From positions 1 through 64,000 of the forward strand of contig NZ_AMRV01000001.1 of NCBI RefSeq assembly GCF_000342165.1: a stretch of 64,000 nt of DNA. The letters run 5' to 3'. The position numbers and the translations under genes were made by a program. Shown here one piece after another: positions 8,607 through 19,697 of this stretch. How positions within the stretch are numbered: the stretch's first letter is position 1; every line of letters starts with the position of its first letter. Below the pieces are notes generated by a model. It was given only the letters and a program-made list of their open reading frames with translations, was not told the origin of the DNA and did no database searches. Origin of the DNA: Pacificimonas flava (GTDB taxonomy: Bacteria; Pseudomonadota; Alphaproteobacteria; Sphingomonadales; Sphingomonadaceae).

Positions 8607-9473
8607 CTACCGAAACACCACCGTCCGCTGGCCGTTCAGAAGGACGCGGCGGCGGCCGGTCCAGTCTACGGCGCGGGCGAGGACCTGCGCTTCGATATCC
8701 CGCCCGGTGTGGATCAGATCCTCGACGCTCGCGCGGTGATCGACGCGCTCGACGGCCTGTTCGATGATCGGCCCCTCGTCCAGATCCTCGGTCACGAAAT
8801 GGGCGGTCGCGCCGATCAGCTTGACGCCGCGTTCGTGTGCCCGGTGATAGGGTTTCGCGCCCTTGAAGCCGGGCAGGAAGCTGTGGTGAATATTGATGCA
8901 GCGCCCCGCCAGCGCCCGCGTCAGGTCCGGCGACAGCACCTGCATGTAGCGGGCGAGGATCAGATAGTCGGCGCCGGCCTCCGCCATCACGCGCTGGATA
9001 TCCGCCTCCTGCGCCGCCCGGGTGTCGTCCGTGACGGGCAGATGGTGGAACGGGATGCCGTGCCATTCCGTCAACTCGCGTCCGACATCGTGATTGCCGA
9101 CGACGGCCGCGATGCGCATGCCCAGAGTCCCGGCGCTCTGGCGCAGAAGCAGGTCGGCCAGACAGTGCAGCCCGCGCGATACGGCGACCACCGCGCGCGG
9201 CGCATCGTCCATCGCGGTCAGCGACCAGTCGAAGCCGAAGCGTTCGGCCACCGGCATCATTGCCGCGCGCAGCGTCTCGATCGGCGGCAGGGTCCGGCCG
9301 CCGGCCGCCTGAAAGACGACGCGCATGAAGAAGCGCCCCGTCTCCAGGTCGGCATATTGCTGGCTGTCCAGAATGAAGCCGCCCCGATCCGCCAGCACAC
9401 CGCTGACGGCCGCGACGATCCCGACGCCGTCCTTGCAGGTCAGCGTCAATATGCAGGCGGGTTCCGCGGTCAC
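8607..9473 (-). CDS. purU: Formyltetrahydrofolate deformylase
   Basis: The 288-residue product has an N-terminal ACT regulatory domain (LTCKDGVGIVAAVSGVLADRGG) and a formyltransferase-like C-terminal domain with NIHHSFLPGFKGA, HRAHERGVKLIGAT and a TEDLDEGPII segment, as in PurU. It hydrolyses 10-formyl-tetrahydrofolate to formate and tetrahydrofolate. It lies 25 bases downstream of a VOC gene and in line with frmA, so it belongs to the same one-carbon transcription unit. Confidence 0.95.
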   Translation of the reverse strand: MTAEPACILTLTCKDGVGIVAAVSGVLADRGGFILDSQQYADLETGRFFMRVVFQAAGGRTLPPIETLRAAMMPVAERFGFDWSLTAMDDAPRAVVAVSRGLHCLADLLLRQSAGTLGMRIAAVVGNHDVGRELTEWHGIPFHHLPVTDDTRAAQEADIQRVMAEAGADYLILARYMQVLSPDLTRALAGRCINIHHSFLPGFKGAKPYHRAHERGVKLIGATAHFVTEDLDEGPIIEQAVERVDHRASVEDLIHTGRDIEAQVLARAVDWTGRRRVLLNGQRTVVFR

Positions 9474-9498
9474 GGCCGGGATCTCACATCGATCTCCG

Positions 9499-9879
9499 TC
9501 AGGTCATGCGGTGCATGGCGCAGATCTTGTTGCCGTCCGGATCGCGCAGATAGGCGAGGTACAGCTTCACGCCCGCGCCTTCGCGCACGCCGGGCGGATC
9601 CTCGATGGCGCTGCCGCCGGCTTTCTGGCCCGCCTCGTGCCAGGCGTCGGCCTGTTCCGGGCTGTCGGCGGCGAAACCGATGGTCATGCCGTTGCCATTC
9701 GTCGCCGGCTCTCCGTCGATGGGTTTCGTCACCATGAAGACGGAGCCGCCGTGCAGGTACATGATGCGGCCCTTCGGATCGACGCGGCCGGGCTTGCCGC
9801 CCAGCGCCTCGAACAGCGTGTCGTAGAAAGCCCGAGACCGGTCGATGTCGTTGGACCCGACCATGACGTGACTGAACAT
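9499..9879 (-). CDS. VOC-family (glyoxalase/bleomycin-resistance-like) protein
   Basis: The ATG at 9879 is preceded by AAGGGGAAG at proper spacing; longer forms of the frame overlap frmA. The 126-residue product has the one-module vicinal-oxygen-chelate fold signature: HVMVGSNDIDRSRAFYD at the start and LAYLRDPDGNKICAMHR at the end. Members bind a divalent metal and act as glyoxalases, dioxygenases or resistance proteins; the substrate cannot be read here. Its place between frmA and purU suggests a role with reactive aldehydes or glutathione adducts (inference). Confidence 0.85.
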   Translation of the reverse strand: MFSHVMVGSNDIDRSRAFYDTLFEALGGKPGRVDPKGRIMYLHGGSVFMVTKPIDGEPATNGNGMTIGFAADSPEQADAWHEAGQKAGGSAIEDPPGVREGAGVKLYLAYLRDPDGNKICAMHRMT

Positions 9880-9919
9880 TTCCGCTTCCCCTTCTTTTTC
9901 GTGTCCGGTCCGGCTTCGC

Positions 9920-13157
<3,238 letters not shown>

Positions 13158-13284
13158 TCGCAAGATCCTCCCTCACCACGTTCCGGCCGACTGACTAGCG
13201 GGCACCGGGGCTCGTGTCAGGCCTGGAATCCCGCGCAGCCGCCGCCGGCAGCGAAGACCCGTCTAAGTTGGGAGGGTGGGACGG

Positions 13285-13377
13285 TGGCGGGCACGGAGGG
13301 ATTCGAACCCTCGATACGGGTCAACCCCGTATGGCGGTTTAGCAAACCGCTGGTTTCAGCCACTCACCCACGTGCCC
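13285..13377 (-). tRNA. tRNA-Ser (GCT)
   Basis: On the minus strand a 7-bp acceptor stem GGGCACG/CGTGCCC is followed by discriminator G and an encoded CCA. The anticodon loop TTGCTAA gives GCT. A long variable arm (ATACGGGG/CCCGTAT) and the T loop TTCGAAT complete a class II serine tRNA. The length is 93 nt with CCA. Confidence 0.96.
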
Positions 13378-13483
13378 GCAAAAGCGCCGTGTGCCGGCCG
13401 GAAGGCGGCGCTATAACGGCAGGGCGCGCGCAGTTCAACGCCGCCCATGCCCGCCGCCGAAACTTTCTTTACGGGGGCCGGTT

Positions 13484-14620
13484 TCAGCGCGGTGTCACGC
13501 GCTCCGTCTCGCTGCGGCCCGCCGCCTTCAGCTTCTCGACGATGGCCTTCACGTCCTGCGCCCGCTCACGAGGCAGGACGACGACGCAGTCCTCCGCCGC
13601 CACGACCACCAGATTGTCGAGGCCGACCGCGCCGATCAGCGGGCCGTCCGACCACAGCAGCGATCCGCGGCAGTCCTCCACCAGCGCATCGCCAACCGCG
13701 ACATTGCCGTCCTCGTCCTGCGCCAGCACTTCGTGCAGGGCCGCGAACGATCCGATGTCCGACCAGCCCATATCGACCGGAACCACCGCTTTCTTCTCGG
13801 CCGGCTCCATGACGGCATAGTCGATGGATTGCGAGGCGCAGCGGAAGAATGCGTCATAGCCCGGCCGTACCACCTTGCCGGCCGCGCCGGAGGCTTCGAA
13901 GGCCTCGACGCAGGCGCTGGCAATGCGCGGTTCATGCGCGGCCAGCGCGTCCAGATAGGCGCGCGCCTTCATCAGGAAGATTCCGGCATTCCAGTAAAAG
14001 CCGCCGCTTCTCAGGAAGTCCTCCGCCGTTTCGCGGTCCGGCTTTTCGCGGAAGGTGGCGACGCGGCGTCCGGCGGCGCCCAGTGGCTCCCCCGCCTCGA
14101 TATAGCCGTAACCCGTTTCCGGATGATCGGGTTGTATGCCAAAGGTGACCAGCCAGCCGTCCGTCGCCAGCTCGCGGGCGCTGTCCACCGCCCGGCGAAA
14201 GGCTGCCTCGTCGCGAATCAGATGATCGGAGGGCATGACCAGGATCTGGCCCTCGGGATCCGCGGCCGCGACATGATGGGCGGCCATGGCGATGGCGGGG
14301 GCGGTGTTGCGCGCCGCCGGCTCCAGGATCAGCGCCGACAATGGCGCGCCTTCAAAGGCTTTCTCGACCAGTTCCCGGTGCGCCTCTCCGGCGACGACGA
14401 TCGGATCGTGATAGCCCGCGCCCACCGCGCGGGCCGCCGTCGCCAGGATCATCGGCTGGTCCTGTCCCAGTGTCAGCATCTGCTTCGGCCGCTCCGTTCG
14501 CGACAGCGGCCACAGCCGCGTGCCGCTGCCGCCGGATAGGATGACCGGCCAGATGTCGGCGCCGATTGCCCGTGTCGCACCGCCCATTTCTCCGTCTTCG
14601 CTCGCGCTGCTTTCGGTCAT
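13484..14620 (-). CDS. Mannose-1-phosphate guanylyltransferase
   Basis: The N-terminal pyrophosphorylase signature LSGGSGTRLWPLSR, followed by ERPKQM and later FREKPD and WSDIGSF, identifies a GDP-mannose pyrophosphorylase. It makes GDP-mannose from mannose-1-phosphate and GTP for polysaccharide synthesis. At 378 residues it lacks the phosphomannose isomerase domain of the 470-residue bifunctional AlgA/ManC enzymes. It is divergent from the polyprenyl sugar transferase and prsKRT genes, fitting supply of a nucleotide sugar for the same exopolysaccharide. Confidence 0.93.
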   Translation of the reverse strand: MTESSASEDGEMGGATRAIGADIWPVILSGGSGTRLWPLSRTERPKQMLTLGQDQPMILATAARAVGAGYHDPIVVAGEAHRELVEKAFEGAPLSALILEPAARNTAPAIAMAAHHVAAADPEGQILVMPSDHLIRDEAAFRRAVDSARELATDGWLVTFGIQPDHPETGYGYIEAGEPLGAAGRRVATFREKPDRETAEDFLRSGGFYWNAGIFLMKARAYLDALAAHEPRIASACVEAFEASGAAGKVVRPGYDAFFRCASQSIDYAVMEPAEKKAVVPVDMGWSDIGSFAALHEVLAQDEDGNVAVGDALVEDCRGSLLWSDGPLIGAVGLDNLVVVAAEDCVVVLPRERAQDVKAIVEKLKAAGRSETERVTPR

Positions 14621-14822
14621 CGGCTTCCCGCTCTCTTCGCAATCATGGTTTCGATCCTAGTGACGCGTTAAGAGTTTGCGGATATGGGCTTTCGCGAATG
14701 TCCACAAGCAGCGCCGTTCCCCAGGGGGATTGCGAGCGGCCGATTCGGACACGCGCGCCGGCGAGGGACGAGAGAGGGGAGTTCACACCGGCGCGAAACG
14801 AAGCATTACGGGACGCCGCCAT

Positions 14823-16205
14823 TTGATCCGCTTATTTCGCCATTATTTTCCCAGGTCGCTGCTGATCCTCGGTCTGATCGAGACGGTCCTCGTCTTCCTG
14901 TCTGCGCTGTTCGCCTGGCAATTGCGCGTGTCGCAGATCGGCGGGGCGGAACCGCTGACCTCGCAGCTTCCGGAACTGCTGACCTATACGGCGACCGTTT
15001 ACGTCATGCTCCTTGGCGTCGGCGCCTATCAGCTTTCGTCCTTCCGGACGCTGCGCATGACCAGCGCTCGGATCATGCTCGCGCTGGTCCTCACCGTGCT
15101 GATCCTTTCGGTCATCATGCTGATCTTTCCGACGCTGAACCTGTGGCGCAGTGTGCTGTTCTACGCGATCCTGATGACGCTGTTCGCGCTGGTGGCGACG
15201 CGCGCCGTCTTCCAGTGGGTCATCGGCTGGCGCAGCTTTCGCGAACCGATCGTCATCATCGGCGCGGGCAGCCGCGGCGCACGCCTGCGTGAGCTGGAGA
15301 ACAGGGACACGTCCGGTTTCCGGGTTGTCGAACACTTCGCGCTGGGCACCGGGCAGCGCATCGTATCGGACGCGAAAATGCTGTCGGACCTCGAGTCCCT
15401 CTCGGATTTCTGCCTGCGCAACGATGTCGAGGAGATCGTCCTCGCGCTCGACGAACGGCGTGGCGCGCTGCCGGCGAGGCAGCTTCTGGAGGCGAAGCTC
15501 TCCGGCGTTCGGGTGTCGGAGAAGACCAGTTTTCTCGAACGCATGTCGGGCCGCGTGGATCTCGCCAGCGTCAGCGCCTCCTGGCTCATCTTTTCTGACG
15601 GGTTTCTCGGCAGTTCGGGATGGTCAGTCGCCTCGAAGCGCATTTTCGACATCGTTTCCAGCACGGTCCTGCTGCTTCTGACCTCGCCCATTCTGGTGCT
15701 TGCCGCCATCGCCGTAAAAACCACCAGCGCCGGTCCCGTCTTCTACCGGCAGGAGCGTGTGGGACAGTTCGGCCGGACCTTCTCCATCGCGAAATTCCGT
15801 TCCATGGTTCAGGATGCGGAGCGTGACGGCGCGAAATGGGCGGCCGCCGGCGATCCGCGCGTGACGCCGGTGGGCCGTTTGCTGCGGAAGACCCGGATCG
15901 ACGAAATCCCGCAGATCTTCAACGTGCTGAAGGGCGATATGTCCTTTGTCGGCCCGCGGCCCGAACGGCCCGTGTTCGTGAAGGAGCTGGCAGAGCAGAT
16001 CCCCTTCTATAACGAACGCCATATCGTGAAGCCGGGGATAACGGGCTGGGCGCAGCTCAACTATCCCTATGGCGCCAGCATGGAGGATGCGAGCCACAAG
16101 CTGGAATACGACCTCTACTACATTAAGAATTATTCGCTGTTCATCGACCTTGTCATTCTTATCCAGACGATGCGCGTCGTCATCTGGCAGGACGGGGTGC
16201 GTTGA
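14823..16205 (+). CDS. Polyprenyl glycosylphosphotransferase, XrtA/PEP-CTERM-associated sugar transferase
   Basis: The start is set at TTG 14823, because family members commonly begin at MIRLFRHY-like sequence; the open frame further upstream has no support. The product (about 460 residues) has N-terminal membrane segments and a PssY/WbaP-type bacterial sugar transferase domain (PF02397). The latter shows KRIFDIVSS, YRQERVGQFGR, AKFRSM and KTRIDEIPQIFNVLKGDMSFVGPRPERP. It would transfer a sugar phosphate to undecaprenyl phosphate, the first step of exopolysaccharide repeat assembly. It overlaps prsK by 4 bases (TTGA). Confidence 0.9.
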   Translation: MIRLFRHYFPRSLLILGLIETVLVFLSALFAWQLRVSQIGGAEPLTSQLPELLTYTATVYVMLLGVGAYQLSSFRTLRMTSARIMLALVLTVLILSVIMLIFPTLNLWRSVLFYAILMTLFALVATRAVFQWVIGWRSFREPIVIIGAGSRGARLRELENRDTSGFRVVEHFALGTGQRIVSDAKMLSDLESLSDFCLRNDVEEIVLALDERRGALPARQLLEAKLSGVRVSEKTSFLERMSGRVDLASVSASWLIFSDGFLGSSGWSVASKRIFDIVSSTVLLLLTSPILVLAAIAVKTTSAGPVFYRQERVGQFGRTFSIAKFRSMVQDAERDGAKWAAAGDPRVTPVGRLLRKTRIDEIPQIFNVLKGDMSFVGPRPERPVFVKELAEQIPFYNERHIVKPGITGWAQLNYPYGASMEDASHKLEYDLYYIKNYSLFIDLVILIQTMRVVIWQDGVR

Positions 16206-18253
16206 CGGGCGAAACCGCGATTTTCAGCCACTGGATTGCCGCGGCATCCTACACGCTGCTTGCGATCCTCGTCCTTCTGATCGGCAAGCAGCGCAGCCTG
16301 ACAACATGGCTGGCGCTGGCGGCCGGCGTCCATGCACTCTGGGCCGCGGCGCTGGCCTATGCGATCACCACGGGCGGCCATTATGCGCTCGTCCTGACGC
16401 TGGGGGAGACGCTGCGCAGCGGCGCTTGGATCGTCTTCATCGGCGTCATGATGAAGGCAAGCTGGGCGGACGAAAGCCGCAATCCCAGCCGTCAGGTCAT
16501 CCTGTCGCTCTACGCGCTGATCGCGTTGCAGCTCGCGCTCGATCTGGTGACGGCTGCGGGATATGGGCTCACCGCGCCGCTGCCGTTCCTCGTCGACCTG
16601 TCCCGCGTGGCGGTCGCGATTGGCGGCCTCGTCCTTACCCACAACCTATACGTTTCAAGCGCGCCCGCCAATCGCTGGAGTCTCAGCACGCTCTGCCTCG
16701 CGCTTGCCGGCCTCTTCGCCTACGACCTCAACTGGTCGACGCTGGCGCTTCTCGACCCGGCGCTCTCCATCGCCTTCTTCGATGCGCGCGGCGCGGCCAA
16801 TGCGCTCGTTACGCCGCTTTTCCTGATCGCGGCCGTGCGCAACCGTAATCTTTCCATGCAATTGTCCCGGCAGGCGGCGTTCCAGACCTTCGCGCTGGGC
16901 GCCATCGGCATCTACCTCATCGGCATGTCGATCGCGGCCTATCTGCTCGGCTTCGTCGGCGGTGACTGGGGACGTCTCCTCCAGATCCTCCTCGTCTTCG
17001 CTGCGGTCGTCATTGGCGGCATCGTGCTTCTTTCGGGCCGGGCGCGCGCCTGGATCCGGGTGAAGATCAACAAACATTTCTTCGCCTACAAATATGACTA
17101 CCGGGAGGAGTGGCTGCGGTTCATCGCCACCGTGGCGCGATCCGGTCCGGGTTTCGGCAGCCTTAGCGAGCGGGTGATCCAGGCCATCGCCAGCATCGTC
17201 GATTCGCCCGGCGGCATTCTCTTTCGCCTGGGCGGCGCCGACCGGTTCGAACCCGCCGCGCAGTGGAACTTCCGGTCGCTGACGCCGGAGGGGTTCTCCC
17301 TGCCGCCGGAACTGCGCCGGCTGATGACGGAGGAGGGGCGCATTCTCGTGGCGGAGGGGGACGTGTCCGCGCGCTTCGCGCCCGACATGGCCGCGCATCC
17401 GGGACTGTGGCTGCTCGTACCTCTCATACATCTGGAGGAACCGATCGGCGTCATCCTCCTGGAACAGCCGCGCGCCGCCCGCGACCTCGACTGGGAGGAT
17501 TTCGATATCTTGCGCACCGTCGGCCGCCAGGGCGCCAGCTACATCGCGGAGCAGAGCGCGCTCGCCAGCCTGGAGGAATCGCGCAAGTTCGAGGAGTTCA
17601 ACCGCCGCTTCGCCTTCATCATGCACGACATCAAGAACCTGGTGTCGCAGCTCAGCCTGCTCGCCCGCAATGCGGAGCGCCATGCCGACAATCCGGATTT
17701 CCGCAGCGACATGGTGGCCACGCTGAAAAGCTCGGTCGGAAAGATGAACGATCTGCTCGTGCGCCTCGGCCAGACGCAGGGGGCGCCGCGGACCAGCGAG
17801 ACCTTCGACCTTCGCGCCATGGCGTCCGGCCTTCAGCGCGCCAAGGTGCGGGCCGGTGCCAACGTCGTTCTCGACGCGGACGATTATCCGCTTCAAATCG
17901 AAGGCGACGGCGCTAAAATCGAGCAGGCGGTTGAACATATCGTGCAGAACGCCCTTGATGCGAGTGCGGAGGGGGCGCCCGTGCATATCCGCCTGCGGAA
18001 CGAGGCCGGGGCGGTCACGCTGATCGTCGACGATCGCGGCACCGGCATGACGGCGGAGTTCGTGCGAGAGGAACTGTTCAAGCCGTTCCGTTCGACCAAG
18101 CCCGCGGGGTTCGGCATCGGCGCCTACGAGGCGCGCGAGCTCTTGAAGGGAGAGGGGGCCACGCTGGAGGTGCTCAGCCGGCCGGGAGAAGGATCTAGCT
18201 TTATCGTGCGGTTTCCCATCCGCGCCACAACCGAAAGCGGGGCGCAAGAATGA
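16202..18253 (+). CDS. prsK: XrtA/PEP-CTERM system histidine kinase PrsK
   Basis: The 683-residue membrane kinase has about eight N-terminal hydrophobic segments (to about 280), a GAF-like region, the phosphoacceptor box FIMHDIKNLVSQ with His near 475, and a HATPase domain with EQAVEHIVQNALDA, DDRGTGM and GFGIGAYEA. This is the architecture of the PEP-CTERM-associated kinase of the TIGR02916 type. It starts with TTG overlapping the preceding stop, and its own stop overlaps the prsR ATG (ATGA). PrsK should phosphorylate PrsR to control exosortase-linked genes. Confidence 0.93.
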   Translation: MTGETAIFSHWIAAASYTLLAILVLLIGKQRSLTTWLALAAGVHALWAAALAYAITTGGHYALVLTLGETLRSGAWIVFIGVMMKASWADESRNPSRQVILSLYALIALQLALDLVTAAGYGLTAPLPFLVDLSRVAVAIGGLVLTHNLYVSSAPANRWSLSTLCLALAGLFAYDLNWSTLALLDPALSIAFFDARGAANALVTPLFLIAAVRNRNLSMQLSRQAAFQTFALGAIGIYLIGMSIAAYLLGFVGGDWGRLLQILLVFAAVVIGGIVLLSGRARAWIRVKINKHFFAYKYDYREEWLRFIATVARSGPGFGSLSERVIQAIASIVDSPGGILFRLGGADRFEPAAQWNFRSLTPEGFSLPPELRRLMTEEGRILVAEGDVSARFAPDMAAHPGLWLLVPLIHLEEPIGVILLEQPRAARDLDWEDFDILRTVGRQGASYIAEQSALASLEESRKFEEFNRRFAFIMHDIKNLVSQLSLLARNAERHADNPDFRSDMVATLKSSVGKMNDLLVRLGQTQGAPRTSETFDLRAMASGLQRAKVRAGANVVLDADDYPLQIEGDGAKIEQAVEHIVQNALDASAEGAPVHIRLRNEAGAVTLIVDDRGTGMTAEFVREELFKPFRSTKPAGFGIGAYEARELLKGEGATLEVLSRPGEGSSFIVRFPIRATTESGAQE

Positions 18254-19608
18254 AGGCCAGGAACGACCGGGTGCTTCTCGTCGTGGAGGATGATGAGGGG
18301 CTGCAGCGCCAACTGAAATGGGCCTATGAGGACTATGAGGTCGTCATTGCGGGCAGCCGCAAGGAGGCGATGGACATGATGCGCCTGCACGAACCGCGCG
18401 TCGTCACGCTCGACCTCGGCCTGCCGCCCGACCCGGACGGCACCAGCGAGGGGTTCGCCGCGCTGGAGGAGCTGCTGGCGGCAAAACCCGACACGAAGAT
18501 CATCGTCGCGTCCGGCCACGGCGCCCGCGAAAGTGCGCTGCGCGCCATCGCCAGCGGCGCCTACGATTTCTACCAGAAGCCGGTGGACATCGACGCCCTC
18601 GGCCTCATCGTCGGCCGCGCCTTTCACCTCTACGAGATCGAGGAGGAGAACCGCGCCCTCGCCAGCGCTCAGGCGAATACGGAGCTTGGCGGCCTCGTCA
18701 CCGCCGCCGATCCCATGCAGAAGGTCTGCCGCATGATTGAGCGTGTGGCGACGACGGATGTCTCCGTCATGCTGCTCGGCGCCAGCGGCACCGGCAAGGA
18801 ACTGCTCGCTCGCGGCCTGCACGAATCGAGCCCGCGCGCGAAGGCGCCCTTCGTCGCCATCAACTGCGCCGCCATCCCCGAGAACCTGCTCGAGGCGGAG
18901 CTGTTCGGCTTCGAGAAGGGCGCGTTCACCGGCGCGGCGAAGACCACCGAGGGCAAGATCGAGCTGGCCGAGGGCGGCACGCTGTTCCTGGACGAGGTGG
19001 GCGACATCCCGCTGCCGCTGCAGGTGAAGCTGCTGCGCTTCCTGCAGGAGCGCGTCATCGAGCGCATCGGCGGCCGCAAGCAGATCCCCGTCGACGTCCG
19101 CATCGTCTGCGCGACGCACCAGAATCTTGAGGAGATGATCGCCGCCGGCAGCTTCCGTGAGGATCTCTGGTACCGCGTCGCCGAGGTCGTCGTGCGCATC
19201 CCGTCGCTCGCGGAGCGTCCGGGCGATCCCGTCCTTCTCGCGCATCATTTCCTTCGGAAATTTTCGTCCGAAATGAACCGGAAGCTCTCCGGCTTCGAAC
19301 CCGCCGCGCTCGCCGCCATCGAGGACTGGCCCTGGCCGGGCAATGTTCGGGAGCTGGAGAACCGCATTAAGCGCGCAGTCATCATGGCGGATGCATCACG
19401 GGTGGCCGCCGGCGATCTCGATCTGGGAGAGGCGGAGGACGACGAGCCGCTGAACCTGCGTCAGGCGCGTGAGGAGGCCGACCGGAAGGCGATCAAGATG
19501 GCGCTCGCACGGGCGGACAACAATATATCGGGAACGGCGAAATTGCTCGGGATCAGTCGTCCGACGCTTTATGATCTTCTAAAACAATATGCTATTGAAG
19601 TGTCGTGA
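18250..19608 (+). CDS. prsR: XrtA/PEP-CTERM system sigma-54-dependent response regulator PrsR
   Basis: The 452-residue NtrC-type regulator has a receiver domain (acidic residues 13-15, phosphoacceptor Asp55), a sigma-54 activator AAA domain (Walker A GASGTGKE, GAFTGA loop, LFLDEVGDIPL) and a C-terminal Fis-type HTH (NNISGTAKLLGISRPTLYDL). The length and partnership with PrsK match the PEP-CTERM-box regulator (TIGR02915). It would activate RpoN-dependent promoters of exopolysaccharide or PEP-CTERM genes. I could not find a convincing -24/-12 site within the window. Confidence 0.95.
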   Translation: MKARNDRVLLVVEDDEGLQRQLKWAYEDYEVVIAGSRKEAMDMMRLHEPRVVTLDLGLPPDPDGTSEGFAALEELLAAKPDTKIIVASGHGARESALRAIASGAYDFYQKPVDIDALGLIVGRAFHLYEIEEENRALASAQANTELGGLVTAADPMQKVCRMIERVATTDVSVMLLGASGTGKELLARGLHESSPRAKAPFVAINCAAIPENLLEAELFGFEKGAFTGAAKTTEGKIELAEGGTLFLDEVGDIPLPLQVKLLRFLQERVIERIGGRKQIPVDVRIVCATHQNLEEMIAAGSFREDLWYRVAEVVVRIPSLAERPGDPVLLAHHFLRKFSSEMNRKLSGFEPAALAAIEDWPWPGNVRELENRIKRAVIMADASRVAAGDLDLGEAEDDEPLNLRQAREEADRKAIKMALARADNNISGTAKLLGISRPTLYDLLKQYAIEVS

Positions 19609-19631
19609 GGCCGGGCGGCGACCGGACGGCG

Positions 19632-19651
19632 ACCGGGCGATAAAGCCCGGT
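19632..19651 (+). terminator. Hairpin between prsR and prsT
   Basis: ACCGGGC-GATAAA-GCCCGGT forms a 7-bp stem with a 6-base loop just after prsR. No T-tract follows, so it may be a processing or partial-termination structure rather than an intrinsic terminator. Confidence 0.35.
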
Positions 19652-19697
19652 GCTGAAATGCTGTGGTAATGCCGGGACGTCATAGCGGGGGAGGAAT

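Noticed and set aside
13285-13377. tRNA-Ser as an integration site
   Set aside because: No integrase, direct repeat of the tRNA 3' end or composition shift seen on either side.
14621-14822. Sigma-54 promoter for the exopolysaccharide operon
   Set aside because: No TGGCAC-N5-TTGC-type site could be found in the divergent gap.
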